From positions 18,107,353 through 18,171,352 of the forward strand of contig OX422185.1 of NCBI GenBank assembly GCA_949130485.1: 64,000 bases of DNA. Reading direction: 5' to 3'. The stretch comes from Agelas oroides (taxonomy: Eukaryota > Porifera > Demospongiae > Agelasida > Agelasidae). The notes below the pieces were generated by a model. That model was given only the letters and a program-made list of their open reading frames with translations, did not search any database and was not told the DNA's origin. Shown here piece after piece: positions 32,820-44,294 of this stretch; within the stretch, counting starts at the first letter, position 1; every line of letters begins with the position of its first letter. A program made the translations under genes and the position numbers.

Positions 32820-33640
32820 CAACACTTCCACTTTGGATGTTTTTTTTTTTTTTCAAACTGTTTGGGGATCGACATACAGTACGTTCACAATGCTGATGAA
32901 ACCACTCTATGCATGCTGCGTTCCCTTCAGGCAGCCTGCAGGTCTTGTCGAAGGTCTTGTTGGTGCAAGATTTCCCACTGTGGCAGTGACTGCTACAGCT
33001 TATACCCTTCCTTCGGCAGCAACACTTCCACTTTGGATGTTTTTTTTTTTTTTCAAACTGTTTGGGGATCGACATACAGTACGTTCACAATGCTGATGAA
33101 ACCACTCTATGCATGCTGCGTTCCCTTCAGGCAGCCTGCAGTGGCAGTACACCTCCACAGTCTGGATGCCCCTTGGACGTTTCACACTGTGTTCAGGCAG
33201 CCTGCAGTGGCAGTACACCTCCACAGTCTGGATGCCCCTTGGACGTTTCACACTGTGTTTTGTTGCAGGGAAAGGCTCAGCAAATCCTTTCTCAAGGCAT
33301 TTCATCAGGTGGCTTCTCATCTGGTTGTTGTTGACAGGATCTTCTCCAGAACAGAGGGTGGTGGCGAAGGCTAGACTGTAAAGCCACAGTCTTCTCCATT
33401 GAGCTGCACGTTGACATCCTTGTACACAAGGTCAAATGATGCACCTTTGTGCTTCAGAGTGGCCACAACATGCGCTGTATTGCTTTTTGAGGTAATGATG
33501 GATACAAACTGTCCATGACGCTCACTACACCCTTCACACAACCAATGGTGGATATGCAGGCCCAGTGACATTTTCCTACATGTATTACTTGCACCAGCTT
33601 TGTGACTGTTCCACCTTGCACCGGAGGTCTTCACAGTACA
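32820..33640 (-). pseudogene. Broken Ulp1-like protease / PHD-like finger fragment with tandem duplications
   Basis: On the minus strand the N-terminal part reads LNGEDCG, like the Q/N-x-x-D-C-G active-site block of C48-type (Ulp1) proteases. It is followed by the typical MRSHLMKCLEKGFAEPFP stretch and a zinc-finger-like segment (VEVYCHCRLPEG, then WFHQHCE). This protease-plus-finger combination is common in transposon-related proteins of invertebrates; the exact element family is unknown. The copy is broken in at least one place. A 66-bp (22-codon) block is tandemly doubled, and a block of about 122 bp recurs 200 bp apart (32820 and 33020) with apparent identity, including a 14-T run. Confidence 0.7.
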
Positions 33641-33823
33641 GGGTACTCTGTAGGCCAGTCACACCAGCGTAATGCTTCTTTAGCAGCTTCTGATAAGAAT
33701 TGATAATCTTGCCATTGAGCCATCCAGAACTCTCAAGGCTATTTCTTCAAGCAAAAGGTCAGGGAGTATGAGACAGTATCTCCCTGCTCATCACTGGAAA
33801 TGTCAATGGGACTACTGTAGTTC

Positions 33824-34090
33824 AGGGTTCTCGCTAGGCCTTTTCCAAAGGGCACTGTGCCCTTTGGGGGCTCTAATCTGCCCTTTGGGTCCACCCTGAA
33901 ACTAACATATTTTTAACATCCACTTGAACTACTTGAACTTAAAAACTGAACTTGGTAAACACTTTGTTGACAATGGTACACATGCAACAAGTGTTTGGTA
34001 CTGACAATTACTATATTCAAGATGAGGGGCATGGTCATGAGAGACTATTTGTGCCCTTTGGCCTGTAAATTCTGGTGAGAACACTGCTGC
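33824..34090. repeat. Possible MITE with GTTCTCnCnAG ends
   Basis: 'gttctcgctaggcc' followed by CCAAAGGGCAC is mirrored by GTGCCCTTTGG...CTGGTGAGAAC. 'tgccctttggg' recurs internally. No clear target duplication was found. Confidence 0.45.
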
Positions 34091-34162
34091 AGTTGCTATG
34101 TTCATAAAAGAAAAGTACAAAAGAATATTACACAGAGCAAGAGAGAAAGGAGATGAGAGGAA

Positions 34163-34308
34163 GTAATGACCGTGTGGATATTTCTCTCGCTCATGATATA
34201 CAGGCGAGGGCAGCTGCCAGTGCATTGGTTGCTCCTCTCTCCTCAATGAGCTGATCAGCTGCCTTCTTGAAGTGAGGGAGGATTGAGGAGGGAATGGCAT
34301 CTAGGGAT
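34163..34308 (-). pseudogene. Partial copy of helicase exon 12538-12697
   Basis: Nearly the whole exon and its acceptor AG are present, followed on the other side by recognisable intron sequence to about 34510. The copy has an in-frame TGA in place of the codon after LACIS and lacks the 3' donor end, so it cannot serve as an exon. It is a segmental duplication, not a retrocopy, because intron sequence is included. Confidence 0.88.
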
Positions 34309-35448
34309 CTAAGTGTGTGTGTGTGTTGGTGTGTATAGTGCGTGTGTGTAAGTGGGGGGTGGGGGGGAGGAAAGGAATTTGAAGGGGTATGGTAGGGAGG
34401 TGGGAAGGTGGAAAGGGTGTGTGTGAAAGGGAGGAACTACAATGGTTACCTATAGTAACACCCTTGTTAAGTAATGTAGGATCTCTACAGCCTTCCAAAA
34501 ATTCCCACCACTTCCTTGCTTGCATTTTACACATAGCTGCACCAAATGCACAACCAACTTTCCCCCCCACTCCTCCCCCTCCCCGGAAGTGAAGCCACAC
34601 CTCACAAACACCATCTAGAAGCAGTCCTTAGGAACCTAACTATAGTGTGGTTTCAATTCCAACATTTACAAGAATTGGGCCATGAAGAGGTCATGAATTT
34701 GTTATGAATTTCATTATATAATCTTGCCCTTCCACCCCAAAGTGAGGCCTATATAGTACATATTAACTGTTTGTGCATGAGCAAAATATTTTCAGCTTTG
34801 TGGACTTACCTTGTCCGTATGCAGAAGATTATACTAACCAAGAATACAGAACTTTCTTTGGACTCTAGTCACAATTCAACTTGCAGAATCCTGCTAGAAT
34901 ACACTTTTCAGATATGGCAATAGACAGAAACACTTACCTCCCTTTGTACACGGCACACGGCTTGTAGCTGCTCTGTCTTGAACACAATTGGCCTTTACAA
35001 CAGAATGGCATACAACAAAGCCTCAATTACGAATCACTCATAGAAGCAGCCAACTCTCTCATTATTTTATGAAATGTGAAATGAAAATGTATGGTTCATA
35101 TATGTGCCTAATGTGCGGTAAGTATTACGAATCCCCTAAAATCCTGGGATATTTTGCACATGCGCAAACAGTGAGTACCAGGCCACTGTTCGGGTGGGAG
35201 GGTCCTGGGGACAAGGTTAAACAACACTCCCACCCAACAACAGGGCTAAGGGGAAACTATGCTATCTTAAATTTGCCTATTCTTAACCTCAAATATTGAG
35301 TCTTCCAAAACTTCTAAATTAATATTGATACTCAAGCAACCAGATAGAATAGGTACCACTACACCTGTCACAATATATGCTTTAGTGCTGACCAAGGCAT
35401 TGTATTTGGTGTCATATGACCCAGACAAACGACAAAGCCTAAACAAAC

Positions 35449-35897
35449 TACCGTAAGCGCCAAAATATTGGTGGGCAAAAAATTTGGCGATTTTGTCTGA
35501 AAACCGTGATACTAAAATATTGGCGAATTTAAATTTGGCGGTTTGGTCATGGCCAATCGTGATGACGTCATGGTGTAATACGATTACAATTACGTAATAC
35601 CTAAGCTAAGTGCTAGTGCTAGTGCTACACGTGTAGAGAGAAAATGAGCTACTTGGCTGAAGATGGAAGAGTTTGAAGTGTCAAGCGTAGTGAGGGGATA
35701 CCATATTTACAAGGAAACTTGAACTCCTTTTCTGCTCGGAGATATATCTCGAACACATCGTGACGTAATTGTTAATGACATAATTATTAGATTGTGCGTG
35801 CACAAAAATGTTGGCGGTTTTAAATTTGGCGATTTATAGTTGCTCATCGCCAAACCGCCAAATTAAATGTATCGCCAATATTTTGGCGTTTACGGTA
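35449..35897. mobile_element. MITE (CCAAAATATTGG ends) in the upstream region of kinase copy A
   Basis: The ends TACCGTAAGCGCCAAAATAT and (inverse) TACCGTAAACGCCAAAATAT flank 449 bp. Comparison with the paralogous upstream sequences near 39625, 45125, 48135 and 57930 shows an uninterrupted site (TTATCAYAAT), so this is a clean insertion with TA as the likely duplication. Confidence 0.85.
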
Positions 35898-35920
35898 TCA
35901 TAATTACTTGGTTCCATGCT

Positions 35921-36096
35921 ACCATATAAGGCAACAGTAGAATCTGCTGCCTGTTTGTGGGAAACATTAGTATTGGCAGTTTGAACTAGCACAAGGTCAG
36001 GACTGCAGGAGCAACCTTTATCAAAGAACTCACATGAAGTCAGTTCCTGAGAAGTGAATCGAGTCTGGGATATTCAGTCTACCATACACAAAGAAG
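35921..36096 (+). promoter_or_regulatory. Kinase copy A: TATA-like element and 5' UTR exon
   Basis: ACCATATAAGGCAACAG is conserved before all copies and resembles a TATA box. The conserved block runs to AAAGAAG|GTAGGAAG, a good donor at 36097. A matching acceptor TTACTTACAG lies at 36333, giving a 237-nt 5' UTR intron. Confidence 0.6.
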
Positions 36097-36346
36097 GTAG
36101 GAAGTTCAATACATTTAGGCACAAGCAAAATTTTCTCATCCCCGTTTGTGCCTACTTTAACTGGCAGGTTTTCGGTAATAATCAATTTGCAAAAATAAAA
36201 AAATAACCCAACTACCGTCCCTAATGAGGATAGAGTTAATAGCATGAGGAACTAATAATTAAGTTTGATTGGTTAATATGCATAGCCACAGCATGTATAT
36301 GTAAATTACTGCAGTTGTAACTTTTACTTACAGGTCTTGAAGAACA

Positions 36347-38619
36347 ATGGCTCAGCAGTCCCAGCCACAGTATGAGCTTCGTTATCAAAAAGTTGAACTT
36401 CTCAAAACTGAACAGCTTGGCATTGGATCGTATGGTGCTGTCTGGAAGGCCATGTGTGACGACTTGCCCTGTGCTGCTAAAATGCTCCACCCTGCCCTCT
36501 TTCAATTCACTGCCCCAGGAACTACAAGTGTTATGCAAAAAGTTTGAGCAAGAGTGTCGTCTTTTGAGTGCCGTAAAACACCCACACATTGTCCAATACT
36601 TGGGTACATACCATGATCCTGGGTCGAAGCTGCCGGTGCTCCTAATGGAGTTAATGGATGCGAGTTTGACCCGATTCCTGGAGCGATCCCATGAACCACT
36701 CCCCTATCACACTGAGGTGAATCTCTGCCACGACATAGCCCTGGCCCTCTCCTACCTCCACTCCAATGGCATTGTCCATCATGACCTGTCAAGCAACAAT
36801 GTGTTGCTGATTGCAGTCAGCAGGGCCAAAGTGACAGACTTTGGAATGGTGAAGCTTTATGATGTGAACCGCAGCACCGCCCACCTCACCCCCCTTCACT
36901 CTGTGCCCAGGTACAATGGTGTACATGTCTCCAGAAGCACTGAAAGATCGACCAGTCTACACTGACAAGCTGGACAGCTTCTCTCGGTGTTCTTTTTGTT
37001 CAGATTATGACCCGACAGTTTCCCAACCCTGGGGATTGCTTCCAAGCCATGGTGATCAGTGACCCAAGGATACCATCAGGTAGAGTTCAGGTTGAAGTTC
37101 CGCGTCGACAATCTCACATTGACCTGATCAACCCAGCCCATCCCCTGCTACTAGTTGCTCTCAACTGCCTAAAGGACACAGAGAGAGAAAGACCATCTTG
37201 TCATGAGCTTTGTGGTCGCATGTCCACACTGAAAGCATCCCCCAAGTACGCTGAGAGTGTGTAGCAGTCTAAAATCAATACCAAATTAACACAAAGTGCC
37301 AACAGAGAAATCAGAGAGAGACAATCACAGCAGATCACTTCAACAACAGCTGCACACTAAAGATGACCAACTGGAAGAGAAGGAACAAGAAAATCAACAA
37401 CAACGGCAGCAGAATCTGGAACTACGTACACTTCTCACTGCCAAAGATGAGCAACTAGCTGGTAAAGACCACTAGCTACAACAGAAAGAAGCAGCCATAG
37501 CTGCACATCAGCAAGAGATTCAGCAGCTCAGACAACAGCTGCAATACAGTGAGCAGGTGGCCTCAGAGTTTAAGGAAAACATTCTGGAGAGAGAGAAGAG
37601 TATTCAAGATCTGCAGAGACAAGTTCTAGACCTGCAACAGCAGTTGAGGCAGAGAGAAGGTCAGAGACGAGAGGAGGGGGAGGCTAGTGGTGCAGCAGCA
37701 AGTGGGGGTAGCATCAAGCTGAGGTGGAGGGATGGTGGGAGGGAACCACGTACAATGCTTGGAGAAGTGTCTGCTGTGGATGGGAGTGTGGCGTATTTTC
37801 AACCAGCTGGGTATGAGTGTATTTGCCTACAATTCCACTAACAACAAATGGTTTGAACTTCCCAAGTGTCCTAATTCTTATGTCAGTCTGGTGATGGTCA
37901 GCAGTCTCCTCACTGCCATTGGTGGGGAGACACCAAACAATGAAGTTACCAACTCACTCCTCAGCCTCACTGATACTAAGTGGACAAAACGGTTTCCTCC
38001 CATGCCAACCAAGCACTGGTTGACTGTTGCAGTGTGCAGTGGCAGGTCTCTGGTTGTGGCAGGAGGATCAACGGGAAACATGAAACAGAAACTAAGTACT
38101 GTTGAAGTGATGGACACAGAGACCCTACAGTGGTCCACAGCCGGCAGCCTCCCACACTCACTCTCACAGGCATCAGCAACACTCTGTGGTGAGCAGGTTT
38201 ACATGCTGGGAGGGTTTGGTGAGAGTGGACGATCAAAGTCGGTATTCACCTGTTCACCGTCTGCCCTCCTACAGTCTTCCCAGTCACAGTCCCTGGGAGC
38301 ACGACTGAAGAATTTGTCATTAGCTAGCAGATCTAAAGTGTGGTACAAGCTAGCTGATACCCCAGTTATCTTATCCACATGTGCCTCATTACATGGACAA
38401 CTGCTGACAGTGGGTGGGAAGGACTCATGTGATAAAATAACAACTGCCATTCACATGTACAACAAAGCAACCAACTCCTGGGAGGTAATCAGTGACATGA
38501 CAACCCCTCGACGTCGATGTTCAGTGGCAGTCCTCCCTCACAACGAACTTATAGTAGTGGGTGGGGTTACAGCTGATGTTGAGACCAATTCTGTAGAAAT
38601 TGCTAGCATCGTTAGATAA
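36347..38619 (+). pseudogene. Kinase/coiled-coil/Kelch copy A, pseudogene
   Basis: It starts at the same ATG context (GAACAATGG) as the open copies and aligns along its whole length. It has an extra A near 36540, an extra base in the C run near 36890, loss of two bases near 36985, TAG at 37262 and 37473, and a further shift near 37806. The catalytic loop reads HHD rather than HRD. The last frame (37732-38619) still encodes an almost complete Kelch region. It is closest to copy B (HPALFQFTAPGTTSVMQ, LKDR). Confidence 0.9.
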
Positions 38620-38727
38620 GGTGGTTTTACATCTGAGACTAATACTGTAGAAATTGTTTCATATAGTACACACACTTAGCAAATTGAATGTGAGACCACA
38701 GTTGGGTTATATTGTCGTAGTTATATT

Positions 38728-39246
38728 TACCGTAAGCTCCCGAAAATACACCCCCCCTTTTTGCACACTACTTTGAGGCAAAAGTGGGGAGGGGGCGTTT
38801 GCTCGAATTTTAATTTCGTCTCGTGCATACGCCCTTCCCGCTGTTCCTCACACAATCGTGACGACTGCCGCGGCTTTCTGGACGAATGGCAGCTTCGATG
38901 AACGTGTAGTCAGGAAATCAGTGGCACTTGTGTTGAAACTAAGCCAAGAGGCATTGAAGCAACTTGCATCGTCAGTGATAACAGGGGACGATCCCGCGTA
39001 AGTTCGTGTTTCCAGTGCGAGCAGCAAAAACCTTGGCGGTGGCCAGTGAATGAGATTATAGTATTTTTGTGTGTGCGTGTTTACAAACACAAAGCTAAAC
39101 CAAGTTAAAAGCTCACTAAAGCATGCCAAGAATATGCCCGATACGGGGTGTTTACACGCAGGAAAAATACCAACGTAAGAACTTGGGGGTTAAAGAGAGG
39201 GGAGGGTGTTTGCTCGAAGGGGGCGTATTTTCGGGAACTTATGGTA
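38728..39246. mobile_element. MITE (CCCGAAAATACGCCCCC ends)
   Basis: TACCGTAAGCTCCCGAAAA at the left and TACCATAAGTTCCCGAAAA (inverse of the right) bound 519 bp without a transposase frame. It lies between kinase copies A and B. Confidence 0.8.
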
Positions 39247-39650
39247 GTAGATAATGTTTTATTGAGGTGAGCCTGAGTGAGCCCCACACTTGCGAGTTAA
39301 ACATTGGATTTTTCCCTCTCTCTATATATATATGTATATATGACGAAAAGAAATCTGAAAAGAGATGTAGGGATGGCATGCCAAAAATAACATAAACAAG
39401 GAAGGGAGGATATAAAAGTCAAAGCCTTTCCCTTCCTACATCTTTTTACCAATAGGGTGAAGATGTAGGATGGATAGCAGTGCCTTACCTACTCAGTCTC
39501 AATAGCATTGAGTACAGATGTAACTATCATGTTTACTAGCACTAGGTAATAGCACTGCTTACAAGCAGTACGGGTTACACTTTTGAAATTATGTGGCAAC
39601 AAAGCTGAAATTCATAGAGATGCTTATCATAACCACCTGATTCCACTGCT

Positions 39651-39816
39651 ACCATATAAGGTAACAGTGGAATCTGCTGCATGTTTGGGGGCGTATCAGT
39701 TTGAACTAGCACAAAGTCAGAATTGCAGGAGCAACCTGTATCAAAAAACTTACGTGAAGTCAGTTCCTGAGAAGTGAATCAAGTCTGGGATATTCAGTCT
39801 ATCATACACAAAGAAG
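39651..39816 (+). promoter_or_regulatory. Kinase copy B: TATA-like element and 5' UTR exon
   Basis: ACCATATAAGG is followed by the conserved block ending AAAGAAG|GTAGG (donor 39817). The acceptor CACTTGCAG ends at 40047, giving a 231-nt intron and 13 nt of leader before the ATG. Confidence 0.6.
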
Positions 39817-40060
39817 GTAGGAGGTCCAATACATTTAGGCCAAGCAAAATGAAATTTTAGTTTATCATCTCCATCTGTACCCTCTTTAACTGTCTGTGCA
39901 GGCTTTTCTTAACCAATTTTTTTTTAAATTAAAATCCCAACTACCACTCCCATTGAGGATAGTTAATAGGATGAGATAAGGTAGCTTGGCTTTATATGCA
40001 TAGCCATAGCATGTATAAATTACTGCAGTTGTAACTTTCACTTGCAGGTCTTGAAGAACA

Positions 40061-42412
40061 ATGGCTGAGCAGCCCCACCCCCAGTTTGTGTTTCGCTATC
40101 AAAGAGTTGAACTCCTCAAAAATGAGTCTCTTGGCATTGGGTCATATGGTGCCGTCTGCAAGGCCATGTGTGATGACTTGCCCTGTGCTGCTAAAATCCT
40201 CCACCCTGCCCTCTTTCAGTTCACTGCCCCAGGAACTACAAGTGTTATGCAAAAGTTTGAGCAAGAGTGTCGTCTTTTGAGTGCCATAAAGCACCCACAC
40301 ATTGTCCAGTACTTGGGCATATACCAAGATCCTGAGTCGAGGCTGCCGGTGCTCTTAATGGAGTTAATGGATGAGAGTTTGACCAGATTTCTGGAGCGAT
40401 CCTACAAACCACTCCCCTACCACACTGAGGTGAATCTCTGCCATGACATAGCCCTGGCCCTCTCCTACCTCCACTCCAATGGCATCGTCCATCGAGACCT
40501 ATCAAGCAACAATGTGTTGCTGATTGCAGGCAGCAGGGCCAAAGTGACGGACTTTGGAATGGTGAAGCTTTACGATGTGAACCGCAGCACAGCCCACCTC
40601 ACTCCCCTCACTCTGTGCCCAGGTACAATGGCGTACATGTCCCCAGAAGCACTAAAAGATCGACCAGTCTACACTGATAAGCTGGACAGCTTCTCTCTCG
40701 GTGTTCTTTGTGTTCAGATCATGACCCGACAGCTTCCTGATCCTGGAGACCGTGTGACCGAAGTTGAAGATTCGCGATACCCAACAGGTACAATTGAAGT
40801 GCGTGTTCCTGAAATCGAACGTCGACAATTTCACATTGACCTGATCGACCCAGCCCACCCCCTGCTACCGGTTGCTCTAGACTGCCTAAAAGACACAGAG
40901 AGAGAAAGGGCATCCTGTCATGAGCTTTGTGGTCACATGTCCACACTGAAAGCTTCCCCCAAGTACACTGAGAGTGTGGAGCAGTCTCAAGTACCAACAC
41001 AAAGTGCCAACAGAGAAAGTAGAGAGAGAGAAATACAACCACCACAACAGATCCAAGACCTTCAGCAACAACTGCACACCAAAGATGACCAACTGCAAGA
41101 GAAGGAACAAGAAAATCAACAACAACGGCAGCAGATTCTGGGACTACAGACTCTTCTCACCGCCAAAGATGAGCAACTAGCTGGTAAAGATGAACAACTA
41201 GCTGGTAAAGATGAGCAACTAGCTGGTAAAGATCACCAGCTACAAGAGAAAGAAGTAGCCATCGCTGCTTGTCAGCAAGAGATTCAGCAGCTCAGACAAC
41301 AGCTGCAATCCAGTGAGCAGGTGGCTGCTGAGTTCCAGGAAAACCTTCTGGAGAGAGAGGAGATGATTCAATACCAGCAGAGACAAGTCCAAGAACTGCA
41401 ACAGTATTTGAGGCAGAGAGAAGATCAGAGAGGTCAGAGACAAGAGGAGGGGGAGACTAGTGGTGCAGTAGCAACTGGGGGTAGCATCAAGCTGAGGTGG
41501 AGAGATGCTGGGAGGGTACCAAGAAAGATGTGGGGACAAGTGTCTGCTGTGGATGGGAGTGTGGCATATTTTCGACCAGAGAGGTCCAACAGTGTATTGG
41601 CCTACAATTCCACTAATAACACATGGTCTGAACTTCCCAAGTGTCCTAACTGTGATTTCAGTCTAGCAATAGTCAACAGTCTCCTCACTGCCATTGGTGG
41701 AAAGACATCAAACGATGAAGTCACCAACTCACTCCTCAGCCTCACTGATAATAAGTGGACAAAACGGTTTCCTCCTATGCCAACCAAACGCTGGTTGACT
41801 GCTGTAGTGTGCAGTGGCAGGTCTCTGGTTGTGGCAGGAGGAGTGGGAGAAGGAAGAAAGAGATTGAGTGCTGTTGAAGTGTTGGACACAGAGAATCTAC
41901 AGTGGTCCAAAGCTAACAGCCTCCCACACCCACTCTACCATGCGTCATCAACACTCTGTGGAGACCAGGTTGACATGCTGGGAGGTTTTGATCAGAGTGG
42001 CAAAAAATCAAAGTCAGTATTCACCTGCTCACTGGCTGCCCTCCTCCAGTCTCACCACCCACATTCTCTGGGATTACGACTGAAGACTTTGTCATTAGCT
42101 AGTGGACCTAAAGACCTGAACAGATCTGAAGTGTGGAACCAGCTAGCTAATACTCCAGTTACCTTCTCCACATGTGCCTCACTGCATGGACAACTGCTGG
42201 CAGTGGGTGGGTGTGATTCAGATGATAAAGAAACAACTGCCACTCACATGTACAACACAACAACAAACTCCTGGGAGGTCATCAGCCACATGACAGCTCC
42301 TCGATCTCAATGCTTAGTGGCAGTCCTCCCTCACAATGAGCTCGTGGTAGTGGGTGGGTTTACAACTTATGGTGGCAAGATCGACTCTGTAGAAATTGCT
42401 AGCATCCTTTGA
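40061..42412 (+). CDS. TKL-type protein kinase / coiled coil / Kelch fusion, copy B
   Basis: This is an intronless frame of 783 residues. Kinase domain (about 16-285): glycine loop GIGSYGAV (25-32), catalytic Lys45, helix-C Glu69, HRD 144-146 followed by LSSNN, DFG 164-166, and a CPGTMAYMSPEA activation segment. These features fit an active serine/threonine kinase of the tyrosine-kinase-like group. A Gln/Glu-rich coiled coil (about 330-465) follows, with AGKDEQL heptads repeated three times in tandem. The Kelch-type region (about 475-783) has the recurring GG and W positions (TAIGG, VVAGG, MLGGF, AVGG, VVVGG), likely a beta-propeller for protein binding. There is no signal peptide or membrane segment, so it is presumably cytosolic. 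The ATG is chosen from the conserved GAACAATGG context 13 nt after the acceptor. Substrate unknown. The architecture suggests dimerisation through the coil and target choice through the propeller. Confidence 0.93.
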   Translation: MAEQPHPQFVFRYQRVELLKNESLGIGSYGAVCKAMCDDLPCAAKILHPALFQFTAPGTTSVMQKFEQECRLLSAIKHPHIVQYLGIYQDPESRLPVLLMELMDESLTRFLERSYKPLPYHTEVNLCHDIALALSYLHSNGIVHRDLSSNNVLLIAGSRAKVTDFGMVKLYDVNRSTAHLTPLTLCPGTMAYMSPEALKDRPVYTDKLDSFSLGVLCVQIMTRQLPDPGDRVTEVEDSRYPTGTIEVRVPEIERRQFHIDLIDPAHPLLPVALDCLKDTERERASCHELCGHMSTLKASPKYTESVEQSQVPTQSANRESREREIQPPQQIQDLQQQLHTKDDQLQEKEQENQQQRQQILGLQTLLTAKDEQLAGKDEQLAGKDEQLAGKDHQLQEKEVAIAACQQEIQQLRQQLQSSEQVAAEFQENLLEREEMIQYQQRQVQELQQYLRQREDQRGQRQEEGETSGAVATGGSIKLRWRDAGRVPRKMWGQVSAVDGSVAYFRPERSNSVLAYNSTNNTWSELPKCPNCDFSLAIVNSLLTAIGGKTSNDEVTNSLLSLTDNKWTKRFPPMPTKRWLTAVVCSGRSLVVAGGVGEGRKRLSAVEVLDTENLQWSKANSLPHPLYHASSTLCGDQVDMLGGFDQSGKKSKSVFTCSLAALLQSHHPHSLGLRLKTLSLASGPKDLNRSEVWNQLANTPVTFSTCASLHGQLLAVGGCDSDDKETTATHMYNTTTNSWEVISHMTAPRSQCLVAVLPHNELVVVGGFTTYGGKIDSVEIASIL

Positions 42413-42910
42413 TCAGGTTATCTTACATCTGAGACTAATACTGTAGAAATTGTTTCATATAGTGCACACACTATGCAAGTTGAATTTGGGACCACAGTTG
42501 GGTTATATTTTCGTATTTATTGATGTCACTTTCTGTTACATTTAGTTGATCATATCTTATCGGGGCAAGCCTGAGTGAGCCCCACACTAGTGGAGTTTCT
42601 CTGTCTCTCTCTCTATATATACATATATAAGTATACATGGTGTATGTATTCCGTATGTTTTATAGACTGCAAACTAATGCAACCGTGTGCCACGCATGAA
42701 CAATAAGTGACATTTTCACTCTGCAAGCTACTACTGACATCCTGATGCTGTCAGCATGAGTAGTGTGAGTGAAGAGGGCTATGAGAGATGCTTGGGAGGA
42801 GCGCAGCAAGTCATTGAAGTCGCAAAGCGCCTCCAGCACCCTCTTCCAGACTTTCATTGCCAATCAACACCATCTTCCCCGATCTTGACTTCATGTGACC
42901 AAATATATAT
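42413..42910. repeat. 3' flank of copy B, paralogous to 62322-62820
   Basis: About 490 bp after the stop matches the flank of copy D. It includes GGGCAAGCCTGAGTGAGCCC, a CT/TATA-rich patch and 'gggaggagcgcagcaagtca'. Shorter versions follow A (near 39270) and C (near 51452). No AATAAA is obvious. Confidence 0.75.
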
Positions 42911-43169
42911 ATGTGGGAGTCCCGGATAGAGCTCGAATATTATTCCGCCACGTATTTCACGTAATTTCAATTACTTACTAGATGATGTAATTGCAGATAG
43001 TAGACAATTCGGTCCAAGTAAGGCAGTATAATAGAGTTCCTAAATTTCTTGGAAGCCTTATTATGACCACCAACTGCTTCAGTGGTCTTGGAACAACATG
43101 ACACATGTTGCATGACCTTTGTCATGCAATTTCTGGTAATTATGCTAATTCGGAATTGCTTATAGCAAA

Positions 43170-43335
43170 AATTGCATATAACCCGTTACCCAGGCAACAT
43201 CTAAGAATGTTGCCCATATCTCTCTTGTACAGTGATGTTGCCTAGGTAATAGGTTATATAATAGTTGGTGTCGGGCTACGCCCGACACCAATGTGTAAAA
43301 CGACCACCCCCCAGGGAGGGATATAACTATTATTT
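43170..43335. repeat. Snapback element TTGGTGTCGGGC-TAC-GCCCGACACCAA
   Basis: A perfect 12-bp-arm hairpin at 43265-43291 lies between two inverted 'gttgcctaggtaa' blocks and CCAGGGAGGGATATAA. It is the second copy of the inner element at about 7920-8095. Confidence 0.75.
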
Positions 43336-43564
43336 CCTGGGAAAGCAGGTAATGATTACACATTTACTGTTGTGGAGTTAACAATTACTTGCAAATAAGT
43401 AATCAATTACAGCATAATTACAATTAACAAGTACCATTACTACAAAGTTATCAATACTTGATTTCTTGATACGACACATTTGACTTGGAGATATGACAAC
43501 ACAGAGAATGCACTGCTTCAGGATATTCATAAAATAACTCACTTTATTATCCAGTTGATATTCC

Positions 43565-43930
43565 TACAACAGTATTTTCCTATTCCCGTGCCGTGCAATA
43601 TCACACGATATTGCACGGGTAGTTATTGCACGGGTAGTTATTGCATGGGCCCTGAGGCTATATATGCGCGATATCCTAGCAACCAGCGTGCGCTTTAATT
43701 AGAACCAGTGCGTTCAAACGCGAGTTACTCCGTACTTCGTGTAAGAAGAGACACGACGCTGTTGTGGTAATGGATAATAAATACTTTATTACACTCGTTA
43801 GCGTGCATATCGCGGTTATTGCACTCGTGGGCTGCATTTTCACTCACCTTCGGCTCGTGAAAATACCACGTCCACTCGTGCAATAACTCGCGATATTGCA
43901 CGCTAACTCGTGTAATAAGGTATATGTATG
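43565..43930. repeat. Palindrome-rich repeat with GATATTGCACG motifs
   Basis: Several direct and inverted copies of GCAATATCGCG/TATTGCACGGG-type motifs surround an AT-rich 'ataaatactttattacac' core. It is probably a MITE, but I could not fix its ends. Confidence 0.5.
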
Positions 43931-44086
43931 CTATGATGTCATATTATTGGCATACCATCCAAATACTCGCTTGTCAATATTTTTGCTCTGCACGCTATAG
44001 TTAATACACAAACTGTTTTGCTCGTTTGAAGGTCACTTGTAATGCATTGCTGCAACTCACAAAGCAACTTTTTGGTAATTGCTGCA

Positions 44087-44294
44087 TACCGTATGGCGAA
44101 AAATTTTCGCGGGACAAAATTTTCGCGGTTTTCGCGGATTTACCTCAGACCGTGAAAATTTTAACCGCGAAATCTTGTGATCGTCGTGCTTTGTGCTTTG
44201 TGATTGTCGAACCGCGAAAAAATTTTTCGCGAAATCTTTGCCAGCGGCTAATCCGCGAAAATTTTGTCCCACGAAAATTTCTTGCCATACGGTA
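44087..44294. mobile_element. MITE (GCGAAAATTTTCGC ends)
   Basis: TACCGTATGGCGAAAAATTT at the left and TACCGTATGGCAAGAAATTT as inverse of the right bound 208 bp. Self-complementary CGCGAAAATTTTCGCG-like motifs fill much of the element. Confidence 0.82.
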
